Shown here piece after piece: positions 1-7,509 of a DNA stretch of 64,000 bases. The position numbers and the translations under genes were made by a program. Origin of the DNA: Paenibacillus tundrae (GTDB taxonomy: Bacteria; Bacillota; Bacilli; Paenibacillales; Paenibacillaceae); contig NZ_CP145605.1 in NCBI RefSeq assembly GCF_036884255.1, forward strand, positions 4,898,001-4,962,000, given 5' to 3'. The notes below the pieces were generated by a model, which was not told the origin of the DNA, searched no databases, and saw nothing but the letters and a program-made list of their open reading frames with translations. The stretch's first letter is position 1; every line of letters starts with the position of its first letter.

Positions 1-143
1 TACCCACCAAGTTCTGTCTCATACACACCTTGCTCCGCGCAGTACCCCAAGATGTCATCCCGTAGGACAGAAAGACGTTGCTCGATTTCCTTTTGCTGCT
101 GTTTCAACTCAAAATAATCCCGTACCTTCTGTTCCATCCTCAT
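1..143 (-). CDS. hypothetical protein, 3' end outside the window
   Basis: The open frame reads off the left edge of the window, so only about 47 N-terminal residues are seen. They begin MRMEQKVRDYFELKQQQKEI and are rich in Lys, Gln and Glu, which suggests a helical or coiled-coil start. A GAGGGAG ribosome binding site at 148-154 sits 4-5 nt before the ATG at 143 and about 10 nt before a second in-frame ATG at 137, so either start is possible. I do not recognise the family. Confidence 0.6.
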   Translation of the reverse strand, partial: MRMEQKVRDYFELKQQQKEIEQRLSVLRDDILGYCAEQGVYETELGG

Positions 144-183
144 CACGCTCCCTCTATACCATACCTATGCGAGACATGAGGAT

Positions 184-510
184 TTAGGACAGGTTGTTGA
201 GGATTACTCGCCAGGGCGTAGATCCGTACTCTTGAGGATGAAGAACGATTACAATTACGATCGTCATTAGGATGATTGCTATCCAAATGAAAATGTTGAA
301 CCAATGAAGACGATTATTCTTCACTGCAATCTTTGAGCTAATGAACATCCCGATCAGAATGATCAGAACATTCACCATATACGTAAATGGAACCGTTAAG
401 ATCCTTCCTAACCCCGTTGCGGGGAAATAAAAAATCATAAGTTGTATCGAAATGATCGTAGGGAGTAAAGCTAATAAGAATATAAGTATTTTACGTAGCA
501 GTTCTCTCAC
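184..510 (-). CDS. small integral membrane protein, unknown
   Basis: This 108-aa protein is almost entirely hydrophobic, with about three predicted membrane segments (roughly residues 8-30, 38-60 and 70-92) and no recognisable motif. The start is a GTG at 510, only 5 nt after the stop of the gene at 516-1013 and with a poor ribosome binding site of its own. Translation is therefore probably coupled to that gene, and the two should be one operon. No function can be proposed. Confidence 0.6.
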   Translation of the reverse strand: MRELLRKILIFLLALLPTIISIQLMIFYFPATGLGRILTVPFTYMVNVLIILIGMFISSKIAVKNNRLHWFNIFIWIAIILMTIVIVIVLHPQEYGSTPWRVILNNLS

Positions 511-515
511 ACCTT

Positions 516-1013
516 CTACTTATCTTCAGCCCAACCTTCAAACCAAGCTTTATCTGTGAACTCATTCCATTCCATTGTCACACGATTACAACGAATCACA
601 ACGTAAGCATAATCTGTGTTGTGTTTAACCGATCCAATACCCTCGAACCGATGTACATATCCATTTGGGTGACGCTGCTCCGAATGCTGTAACACTTCAA
701 AATCCTCTAATATCTCTAACATGTCGACTTCTCTCGGATGAGAGTCTTCTTCCGCATCAGGGTCGTCTTGCTTAGCACTCTCAGAAGTATCATACAAGAC
801 AGACTCAATACCCTCGGCATGTTCTAACCGAAGCCTCGCTTCTCCCGTGCACATGCTTAGTCCAGTCGAATTCAGAGGATGATCTGCGAGCACATCAATA
901 TGTCCAAACGTTAAGATTAGATCCGCACCGGATACAACCACCTCTTTTATCAAACAATCATGCAGAGATATAAGTTGTAACGTATTTTCAGAGATATAAG
1001 CCGCTTGCTCCAT
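516..1013 (-). CDS. hypothetical acidic protein
   Basis: This is a 165-aa soluble protein with a clear binding site (AAGGATGGAG) ahead of its ATG. The N-terminal part reads SLHDCLIKEVVVSGADLIL, a pattern of a conserved HDC followed by alternating beta strands that is common in small uncharacterised and immunity-type proteins of Bacillota. The middle (about residues 75-105) is a stretch rich in Asp and Glu. It overlaps nothing and leads into the membrane protein at 184-510. The family assignment is a guess; no catalytic residues can be pointed to. Confidence 0.6.
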   Translation of the reverse strand: MEQAAYISENTLQLISLHDCLIKEVVVSGADLILTFGHIDVLADHPLNSTGLSMCTGEARLRLEHAEGIESVLYDTSESAKQDDPDAEEDSHPREVDMLEILEDFEVLQHSEQRHPNGYVHRFEGIGSVKHNTDYAYVVIRCNRVTMEWNEFTDKAWFEGWAEDK

Positions 1014-1097
1014 AATAACTCCATCCTTTCTACATTAAAATTCCTGAATTTAAAATTGAGTTATCCCTCCTCATGTGATCATGTTATGCGCAAAAAC

Positions 1098-1120
1098 GAA
1101 AAAACCGCGTGCTTCGCGGT
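1098..1120 (-). terminator. intrinsic terminator of the 1120-1410 gene
   Basis: Read on the minus strand, ACCGCG and CGCGGT form a 6-bp GC-rich stem with a 5-nt loop, followed by a run of six T. The stem overlaps the last bases of the coding region upstream of it. Confidence 0.8.
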
Positions 1121-1410
1121 CACTGTTCCACACGAGATGAACCCCATCTGTTCTTAATGTATATACCAACGTGTATGAAGAAATAAATCATCAGCACATT
1201 AATAATGAACGCACCCAGCCCGATGGATACTCCTGCCATAAACCAAGGGTACCCCGTTGTATGTCCCAGATGATATTGTGTAAAGAATCGAAACGGCAAC
1301 CCATATTCTGTCCGCGATACTCCTTCCGTATATACTGTTCCAGGAAGGAGCAGTACAGATAAGACCGTTAACCATGTTGATATATTAAGAATTCTATAAT
1401 TAATCTTCAA
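1120..1410 (-). CDS. small membrane protein, unknown
   Basis: This is a 96-aa protein with two hydrophobic segments (about residues 10-27 and 55-82) separated by an extracytoplasmic-looking loop rich in Tyr, Phe and Gly. It starts with TTG at 1410, eight bases after a GGAGG site, which supports this start. It is followed directly by an intrinsic terminator and so is probably monocistronic. I do not recognise the family. Confidence 0.55.
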   Translation of the reverse strand: MKINYRILNISTWLTVLSVLLLPGTVYTEGVSRTEYGLPFRFFTQYHLGHTTGYPWFMAGVSIGLGAFIINVLMIYFFIHVGIYIKNRWGSSRVEQ

Positions 1411-1485
1411 TTCTATATCCTCCAGTCTTTACAGAATTAGCTTACAACTCATAGACCTACTCGTCATCAGCCTTAGCTAATCACT

Positions 1486-1908
1486 CTATTGATTCGGATA
1501 TTTTTCCTGCAAGAAACGTACCGATTGTGTAATCAACGCTTGTAGTACAAGCACGTCAATGTCTGCAACTTTGTTAATGTAGACACAAGCTTTCCCAGTC
1601 GTATGCTTACCTAAATCGCTCAATAGTGCCTCTCGCTCCGTATCTCCTGTGGCGAAATATAAACTGATCTTGGCTTTGCGGGGTGAAAAACCGACCAGCG
1701 GTGCATCACCTTCATGTCCTGATTCATATCGATAATGATAGCTGCCGAATCCGATAATACTCGGTCCCCACATCTTGGCTTCATATCCCGTCGTTTCTGT
1801 GAAAATATCTAATAATTGATATGCATCCTCACGTTTCTTCGGGTTCCCTACACTTTCAATAAACTCAATGACACTGCCATCGGTTTCTTTTGTTTTTGGT
1901 TGTACCAT
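1486..1908 (-). CDS. DUF1801 domain protein (YdhG/YjhX type)
   Basis: This 140-aa protein has the features of DUF1801: an N-terminal helix pair (EFIESVGNPKKREDAYQLL), the central MWGPSIIGFGSYHYRYESG strand region, then FSPRKAKISLYF and a C-terminal segment beginning GKACVYINK. Members are small single-domain cytosolic proteins of unknown biochemical role. A GGGAGTG site precedes the ATG at 1908. The family call is firm from the pattern, but no function follows from it. Confidence 0.85.
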   Translation of the reverse strand: MVQPKTKETDGSVIEFIESVGNPKKREDAYQLLDIFTETTGYEAKMWGPSIIGFGSYHYRYESGHEGDAPLVGFSPRKAKISLYFATGDTEREALLSDLGKHTTGKACVYINKVADIDVLVLQALITQSVRFLQEKYPNQ

Positions 1909-1990
1909 AGGTGATTTTCACTCCCTTCATTCCACCACTTGCCATTTACTCCTATTAATTATACACGAAGCAAGTACATATTTACCTTAA

Positions 1991-2539
1991 TTATCCTAAT
2001 TCGACAATTTGGTTATTCAGTGTAAACTTCAATTTCGTTCCATCCTTATCAGCTTCCAGCGTGTCTTGTTGGTACTTTCCGAGTGTATATCGCGCTAATG
2101 TCTTTTTCCAAAATTGCTGGGCTCTAACATTGATTTCCGCTGCATTCGTCTGCACCTCCCACGTGCCTCGGTGCTCGTTCATCACCTGAGTAGCGACATG
2201 TTCAGCAATTCCTTTCCCACGGTATGATCGCAAAATAAAAAATTCATTCATATAAAAGGCGCTGCCATGAGGTGTGTATGGTGGTGTCGCCACCAAAGCA
2301 AATCCTGCTGGGATACCCTCTACTCGTGCTAAATATGGATATAGTACGCCTGGCTTCGACCACCAGATATCAAAAACCTTATTTTGCTCTGCTAATGTGC
2401 TCGTCTCATCTTCTTCGAAGATTCCATAAACGTTAGGTTTGAATCCCCAGATTTCAGACAGATCGTGCAAGTACATGGGATACAGATTGTTAATGATGAA
2501 TTTCGTTTGTTCATTGGTTAATTCAATAGTAATATTCAT
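1991..2539 (-). CDS. GNAT family N-acetyltransferase
   Basis: This 182-aa protein shows the GNAT acetyl-CoA binding motif RSYRGKGIAEHV at about residues 104-115, preceded by the beta strand AFYMNEFFIL and followed by a helix and the usual NVRAQQFWKK segment. It would transfer an acetyl group from acetyl-CoA to an unknown amine. The ATG at 2539 follows AGAGGATGG. The substrate cannot be told from sequence. Confidence 0.85.
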   Translation of the reverse strand: MNITIELTNEQTKFIINNLYPMYLHDLSEIWGFKPNVYGIFEEDETSTLAEQNKVFDIWWSKPGVLYPYLARVEGIPAGFALVATPPYTPHGSAFYMNEFFILRSYRGKGIAEHVATQVMNEHRGTWEVQTNAAEINVRAQQFWKKTLARYTLGKYQQDTLEADKDGTKLKFTLNNQIVELG

Positions 2540-2654
2540 TAATGTTCCATCCTCTCGATATGAGTTGTATATTAAGCAGTTAACGATTAAGTATCAGTAT
2601 AAGGACATTCAAATGACTTAAATAGATAAGGATTAAGTAGGACTCATTCTTTAC

Positions 2655-2698
2655 ATACTAAAAAATCCACATTAGACGTTGCTCTAACATGGATTTTC
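2655..2698 (-). terminator. intrinsic terminator of the 2704-2979 gene
   Basis: AAAATCCA (2662-2669) pairs with TGGATTTT (2690-2697), and TTAGA pairs with TCTAA inside it. On the minus strand the stem runs into a T-rich tail. Confidence 0.8.
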
Positions 2699-2703
2699 AT
2701 AAT

Positions 2704-2979
2704 TTACGATTTGTTTTTGCGAGAATATACAATCTTTTTGATACTGTCCGAAGATAACGCATATTGATCAATCAGCTGATCTACTGTAGCTCCTTCAGCA
2801 AACTTCTCACGTATTTCGCGATTTCTTAGGTTAAGCATAACCCGAGTGCCCGATTGTTCTCCCCATTTTGAATAGGTATCTTTGCGTTTCGGGATATAGA
2901 TCATTCCGCCATGCACATAACGTTGGATCTCTTGTAATAACTCTTCTGGTAATAGTGAATCAGCATTTGTATATTTCAT
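2704..2979 (-). CDS. CD3324 / Mor-activator-like small DNA-binding protein
   Basis: This 91-aa protein has the layout of the CD3324 family, related to the Mor transcription activator: a leading helix (LLPEELLQEIQRYVHGGM), the conserved IYIPKR patch at about residues 28-33, then a basic stretch and a C-terminal helix-turn-helix (REKFAEGATVDQLIDQYAL, about 58-76). It is probably a small transcription regulator; its target is unknown. AAGGAG precedes the ATG by eight bases. It stands alone between a terminator and a long inverted repeat at 3074-3124. Confidence 0.7.
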   Translation of the reverse strand: MKYTNADSLLPEELLQEIQRYVHGGMIYIPKRKDTYSKWGEQSGTRVMLNLRNREIREKFAEGATVDQLIDQYALSSDSIKKIVYSRKNKS

Positions 2980-3073
2980 CTGGCTCGCTCCTTAAAAAAT
3001 TGATATTTAAGGTAGCAAAGTCAACCGATGAACTCTTTTTCGTGTAGAAAATGAAGGCGGATCTATAGTTTAG

Positions 3074-3124
3074 GCTCTATGCAAACAACCGCCGTTGTTC
3101 ATACGTACTGACTTTGCATAGAGC
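3074..3124. repeat. perfect 12-bp inverted repeat with inner hairpin
   Basis: GCTCTATGCAAA (3074-3085) is exactly complementary to TTTGCATAGAGC (3113-3124), and the 27-nt loop holds a second small hairpin, CAAC/GTTG (3086-3097). No T-run follows on either strand, so it is not an ordinary terminator. It lies in the 220-bp gap between 2979 and 3200. Confidence 0.65.
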
Positions 3125-3199
3125 AGATCGATAAACCTGTTATGACAAACTTCATGGTATCTCCCCTTTCTTGAACACTACTAGATACGAAATTCGCTT

Positions 3200-3628
3200 C
3201 TACAGGTACTTCTTAAATGCCTTACTTGCTTCGCCGTCATAACCTAACTTTTCATAAAATTGATGCGCGTCTTGCCGCAATGCATTGCTCGTAAGGAACA
3301 CTTTAACGCATTGTTTCTCCTTGCAGACTTCTTCCAGGTGCTCTATTAATCTCGAACCATATCCTCTGCCCTGCAGTTCCTGCGTCACGATCACTCGTTC
3401 AACTACACCGAAGGGTCTCGTTCCACTCAGTGCATCCAAACAAACATGTAAATGCGCCGACCCCACAAGACTTCCATCCACCTCATATACAAACAGATAG
3501 CTGTTCGGGTTAATTCGAATCTCTTCCAATCGTTCAGGCAACACATGAATATCAGAATGATTCGGTAACAATTCTTGATATAGTCTTTCAACTGCAATAG
3601 CATCCTTACCCTCAGCTTCTCGAATCAT
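3200..3628 (-). CDS. GNAT family N-acetyltransferase
   Basis: This protein of about 142 aa has the GNAT core: ERVIVTQELQGRGYGSRL contains the Q/R-x-x-G-x-G/A acetyl-CoA loop, followed by the conserved helix and the C-terminal segment ending FYEKLGY. I chose the ATG at 3628 because GAGGTG lies the right distance (about eight bases) before it; ATG and GTG codons at 3634 and 3637 overlap the stop codon and binding site. The upstream gene (3634-4128) ends within this start region, so the two are translationally coupled. The substrate is unknown. Confidence 0.85.
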   Translation of the reverse strand: MIREAEGKDAIAVERLYQELLPNHSDIHVLPERLEEIRINPNSYLFVYEVDGSLVGSAHLHVCLDALSGTRPFGVVERVIVTQELQGRGYGSRLIEHLEEVCKEKQCVKVFLTSNALRQDAHQFYEKLGYDGEASKAFKKYL

Positions 3629-3633
3629 GTACA

Positions 3634-4128
3634 TCACCTCTGCTCGTTATTTGCATTTCTTGCTTGGACTAAGACCTTTACCCCTATATCAATGAAGAAA
3701 AATAACACCGCAGCAATGATCCCATATAAGGTCATGAACAAGACTTCTCTAACTTCTATCACTTTACCGATATTAAGCGCGAAAAGGTATAAATAGGTAC
3801 CTAGGAAACCAACCATCGCATAAGCGATCACATGTATTCCTATGAAGTACACTTTGTTCTTATCAGCAATTGGGGCTAACCACTTGTCTAATAGGATAGA
3901 GCTTGGGATACCAATCAGGAAAATAGGCGGCGTACCAAATAACAGAAATACGATCATATAGACTCTGAAACCCTCCATATCATTCACTGAAGGAATGCTC
4001 ACAATGAAGGCAAAAATAAGAGAGGTTACGAGCGCAACGAGGAGTTTTCTCGTCAGATTTATCCGTCTTCTACCTTGACCTTCTTGATCGACATAGATCA
4101 TCCTACGTATTGATCGTGTTCTTTTCAT
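3634..4128 (-). CDS. membrane protein, unknown
   Basis: This 164-aa protein opens with a basic cytoplasmic segment (about residues 1-25, many Arg and Lys) and has four hydrophobic membrane segments at roughly 28-48, 55-80, 95-118 and 128-152. GAGGAG precedes the ATG. Its stop overlaps the start region of the acetyltransferase at 3200-3628, so they form an operon. The family is not recognised. Confidence 0.65.
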   Translation of the reverse strand: MKRTRSIRRMIYVDQEGQGRRRINLTRKLLVALVTSLIFAFIVSIPSVNDMEGFRVYMIVFLLFGTPPIFLIGIPSSILLDKWLAPIADKNKVYFIGIHVIAYAMVGFLGTYLYLFALNIGKVIEVREVLFMTLYGIIAAVLFFFIDIGVKVLVQARNANNEQR

Positions 4129-4307
4129 AAGTTGTTTCTCCTCTGAACCAGCATATGTTAGGTCATATCACCCCCGCTGATTCGTTCCAAACCATACGAG
4201 ATGAGACAGTTCCTCTTCACGAAGATTCCAGCTGCCTTTCATCTAAATATTTCATATGCTTCCATCATAACCCAGAATTACATCCATGGACATATGATTT
4301 ATGCAGC

Positions 4308-4330
4308 AAAAAAACCACGGTTTCCCGTGG
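4308..4330 (-). terminator. intrinsic terminator of the amidohydrolase gene
   Basis: On the minus strand CCACGG and CCGTGG form a 6-bp stem with a GAAA-like tetraloop and are followed by seven T. It lies 45 bp after the stop at 4375. Confidence 0.85.
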
Positions 4331-4374
4331 CTGATGCATTCTCCATCTCTATACAATGCGCTGAGTATTTTCGT

Positions 4375-5598
4375 TTATATCGCTCCACTCACCCATTGCC
4401 CTTCATACCATACGGTCTGCCGTTTGGCTCTTCGAGCAACCGCCTCCGCGGAACAACTCGCGTGAACCAGCATAAAGCTAGCTGTATCGCCTACCTTCGG
4501 CCAAACCTGATTCCCTTGAGCGTCGATTGGAGTTATGCCGCCCGTAACGAATCCTAGCGATTGAGCCAAGGAAAGCTCATCTGAATATCCGTACAATTCT
4601 GCGTAACGTCCCGCTTTCTCCAATTGATCTCCATTCCCAAAAGGCGACCAGTGATCTGTCAAACTATCGGTTCCCAGCTTGACCTTCACCCCATGGCGAT
4701 GAAGCATCGGCAGAGGCATCATCATTCTGCCAATTGGCACAGTAGATGCCACACTCATACCAAGAGATGCCATCTGAATGGCCATCTCTTCTGCCTCCTG
4801 CGCGTCCGCATTAGCGAACCAGAACGCATGACTCACCGTGACTTTTCCATGAAGCCCTGCCTGTTCAGTTAGCTTAACTAATTGTTGCAACGTTTGCTTC
4901 CCAGCTTCATCACGTTCATGCAGATGGATATCAATACCCGCCTGATAACGGACAGCCAGTTCGACCATCGCATGCAACGATCTCTCGACATCTCCGTCCA
5001 CAGTAGCTGGATCTAGTCCACCTACATGCGTTGCACCTTCAGCCATAGCCTGATCCATCCATCCAACAGAATCGGAGCGAAGAAGTCCATGCTGTGGAAA
5101 AGCCACAATTTCGGAAGAAAGCTTGCCCGAGAATGCATCCAATGCCTGCTTGGTTGCTTCTAATCGTTTCAGTCCACTCACTGGCTCAATGTTACAGTGA
5201 CTTCTTACATGCGTAGAGCCTAAGCGCTGAATAAGCTGTAAAATATGCTCTGCTTGACCTCTAGCTTCAGGCAATAGTTTCGGGAGCAACTGCCGCTCCT
5301 CCTCAATACGTTCGAAGATGCTGCCTATGCGCTTAACCGCCTGCCACGGCTCTCCGTAATATGTTTTGTCCAGATGAATATGAGCCTCTTCGAACGAAGG
5401 AAGCAACAACAGACCGTGACAATCGTATTTGGGTAGTGCACTCTGAAGCGCTGTTTCAATACCTATGATCTCTGCAATAACTCCGTTCTCAATGCGAAGG
5501 TGACATAAGCTTGTCCGTGTTCCGGTCACTTCTTGTCCATCCATCACATAACTCTGCTCCAAATTTACGTTCGTTAACCAATAGCCCTGATTCAACAT
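4375..5598 (-). CDS. amidohydrolase, cytosine deaminase-like
   Basis: This is a metal-dependent hydrolase of the cytosine deaminase (CodA) branch of the amidohydrolase superfamily, about 407 aa. It shows the N-terminal metal motif EEAHIHLDKTYYG, a second-shell HCNIEP, the HLHE motif in IDIHLHERDEAG, the VSHAFWF histidine, and LGTDSLTDHWSPFG with the conserved Asp. The likely start is the ATG at 5598, with GAAGGG just upstream; an in-frame extension to 5688 lacks a good site. It probably deaminates or hydrolyses a cyclic amide such as a pyrimidine or creatinine-like compound, but the substrate is not determined. It stands alone with its own terminator. Confidence 0.85.
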   Translation of the reverse strand: MLNQGYWLTNVNLEQSYVMDGQEVTGTRTSLCHLRIENGVIAEIIGIETALQSALPKYDCHGLLLLPSFEEAHIHLDKTYYGEPWQAVKRIGSIFERIEEERQLLPKLLPEARGQAEHILQLIQRLGSTHVRSHCNIEPVSGLKRLEATKQALDAFSGKLSSEIVAFPQHGLLRSDSVGWMDQAMAEGATHVGGLDPATVDGDVERSLHAMVELAVRYQAGIDIHLHERDEAGKQTLQQLVKLTEQAGLHGKVTVSHAFWFANADAQEAEEMAIQMASLGMSVASTVPIGRMMMPLPMLHRHGVKVKLGTDSLTDHWSPFGNGDQLEKAGRYAELYGYSDELSLAQSLGFVTGGITPIDAQGNQVWPKVGDTASFMLVHASCSAEAVARRAKRQTVWYEGQWVSGAI

Positions 5599-5838
5599 AT
5601 GACCCTTCACTCCCACCCCGTTATATTTAGTATTTGAATCAATTTCATAACTCATTAAACCGAGTTTTATGTACCTAGATATAGACAAATTAAACCGTTT
5701 CGATCTATATCTAGCCTTGATTTAAGAAGCTAAAGGTATTATGAAATTGATTCATTTATCGTAGCATAATGGGTAACGTAGCAAAAATATGTATAACGTT
5801 GGCATACCATACGTTTAGCGTTTGGAGTCACTCTTAAT

Positions 5839-5879
5839 AGACAGAAATACAAGCATGATTCATGCCTATATTTCTGTCT
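5839..5879. repeat. 41-bp nested palindrome
   Basis: AGACAGAAATA (5839-5849) is the exact inverse complement of TATTTCTGTCT (5869-5879), and inside it GCATGATTCATGC (5853-5865) is itself a palindrome. There is no T-run after it on either strand. It lies between the 3' end of ogt and the 5' end of the amidohydrolase and may be a binding site, or a processing hairpin at the end of the ogt message. Confidence 0.6.
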
Positions 5880-5893
5880 GCTCATCCTATTTT

Positions 5894-5929
5894 TCTAGTG
5901 GTTCTAGTGGTTATAGTGGTTATAGTGGT
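5894..5929. repeat. four tandem copies of a 9-bp unit
   Basis: TCTAGTGGT occurs twice, followed directly by TATAGTGGT twice, with no spacer. This is a short tandem array that could vary in copy number. It lies downstream of ogt; no gene obviously uses it. Confidence 0.7.
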
Positions 5930-5974
5930 TATATCTCATGGCAACTCCGATCATGCACACATCCGCATCACGAT

Positions 5975-6529
5975 CTAGAATCTAAACCTCGCATGCCCAC
6001 CGTCAGATACGCCCTCGATCTGTTCAATATCGAGCAGTCTGCGTTTCATGTCTAGCCCGCCACGAAACCCAGTCAATTTGCGGTTTGCACCAATAATGCG
6101 ATGGCATGGCAATAGAATTGGAATGGGGTTAGCTCCATTCGCTGCACCGACTGCACGTACTGCCGATGGTCTTCCAATTGCAGACGCAACATCGCCATAG
6201 GTTCGAGTCTCACCGTAAGGAACTCGTCCAAGCTCTGTCCATACTTGCTGCTGGAATGCTGTTCCAATCAGATCCAGGGGAATGTCCGCTTTAAATGCTA
6301 CCTTTTCTCCGGCAAAGTACGATGTGAGCCACTCGGTAATACCTGTATGGTTAATCGTCAGTTCATCCTCTATTAATTCAACCCCAGGAGCTACACGAGC
6401 AATCCAACCTTCCCAGTCCTGCAATGTTTCATTAGGCATAATAATACGGCTTACACCCTTCTCTGTTGCAAGTACGATCCAGGGCAGACCATCTAGTTCC
6501 AACGGGGTCCACATGATCTTTTGCCTCAT
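5975..6529 (-). CDS. ogt: methylated-DNA--protein-cysteine methyltransferase
   Basis: This is a suicide repair protein that takes the methyl group off O6-methylguanine onto its own cysteine. The active site PCHR is at about residue 144 (ILLPCHRIIGANRKLTGFRGG), and the helix-turn-helix with the arginine finger is seen in the VPYGETRTYGDVASAIG and SAVRAVGAANGANP segments. The N-terminal domain before residue 90 is typical. The start is probably the ATG at 6529, spaced about nine bases from GAAGG; ATG codons at 6538 and 6535 are alternatives. It lies just downstream of an AlkD-like gene in the same direction, giving a small alkylation-damage repair unit. Confidence 0.93.
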   Translation of the reverse strand: MRQKIMWTPLELDGLPWIVLATEKGVSRIIMPNETLQDWEGWIARVAPGVELIEDELTINHTGITEWLTSYFAGEKVAFKADIPLDLIGTAFQQQVWTELGRVPYGETRTYGDVASAIGRPSAVRAVGAANGANPIPILLPCHRIIGANRKLTGFRGGLDMKRRLLDIEQIEGVSDGGHARFRF

Positions 6530-6575
6530 ATCCATCATCCTTCCATGTCATGTTCCAATTGTACGCTTATGAGGA

Positions 6576-7274
6576 TCAAACTGATCGCTTCAGCTTGCGC
6601 TTCATCCCACGAATAATTTGTTTTGTATGCGGATCAATGCGAGTCGATTCGGTTATTTTCTGAAGCGCTTTGTTGTACGTAAAATCATCGAGCGTATTGT
6701 CCTTGAGATAACGCATCGTTATATCGGGCAATTTAATATAAGCAATCGAAATCGCCCATGCCACAGCCATTTTCACATAATATCCTTCGTGTCTAACCTG
6801 GTCCAATGAAGCCAACACCTGATGGATATAAGGCTCTTCCATATAATAGTTTAAGTACATCACAACGCCGAAGCGAATGTCATACTCTAGCTCGGATACC
6901 AGATAAGGCTGCACAAAATGCCACACCCGTTCTTGTTCTTTTTTCGTCAATTTTAATCCACCACAGAAGCTATCGCATACAGACCAGTTATTGATTTTGG
7001 GGACAAACCAAGCAATATGCCGCAGCCATTCTTCTGGATCTGTACGGATATATCCAATAACCAGCGCCTGCAACATGACTTCTTCAAAGTAATCATCGTC
7101 TGCGTTCTCCAGATAGGCACGCCAATCCGTTGCAATAATCTGTTTTGCCATCTTACGCAGTTCAGGCATTCGAACCCCCAATAGATTCGTAATGTTAGGT
7201 ATAAGCGCTGCCGTAAACTTTTGATACTCTGGCTCAGCCAGGCTGAGTAACTGTGTTCTGATATCTGCTTCCAC
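6576..7274 (-). CDS. DNA alkylation repair protein, AlkD-like
   Basis: This is a HEAT-like-repeat DNA glycosylase of the AlkD family, which removes N3- and N7-alkylpurines without flipping the base. The pattern LGVRMPELRKMAKQI, the WSVCDSF region and the repeated helical pairs are characteristic. I place the start at the GTG at 7274, because GAGGGGG at 7285-7291 lies ten bases before it and the longer in-frame ATG has no site; this gives about 232 aa, the usual size. The 37-bp gap to ogt suggests co-transcription. Confidence 0.88.
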   Translation of the reverse strand: MEADIRTQLLSLAEPEYQKFTAALIPNITNLLGVRMPELRKMAKQIIATDWRAYLENADDDYFEEVMLQALVIGYIRTDPEEWLRHIAWFVPKINNWSVCDSFCGGLKLTKKEQERVWHFVQPYLVSELEYDIRFGVVMYLNYYMEEPYIHQVLASLDQVRHEGYYVKMAVAWAISIAYIKLPDITMRYLKDNTLDDFTYNKALQKITESTRIDPHTKQIIRGMKRKLKRSV

Positions 7275-7509
7275 TAGTGCATGTCCCCCTCGTTTGTTGC
7301 TGTACATCAAGTATATCCCTGCAGCGCATGTTTGTAAGCCCATATTGTATGGTTGAGCGAGATTTCCATATCCTAATACATCCCGAAGTGTTCAAGCTTC
7401 TCTTCACCTGTTCCATACGATACGTTCCCCTTTTTCTTTAAGCCTTGTTTAACTGGCAACCCATTTCGTTTAAAAATATGAAGTTGACCATTTAGAAAGG
7501 AGTGTCGAT

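Noticed and set aside
5822..6055. Plus-strand frame with Gly-Ser-Tyr repeats
   Set aside because: The repeats come from the 9-bp tandem array; there is no binding site and the end overlaps ogt on the other strand.
7417..7509. M-box riboswitch ahead of mgtE
   Set aside because: The gap is too short for the element of about 160 nt and its conserved sequences are not seen.
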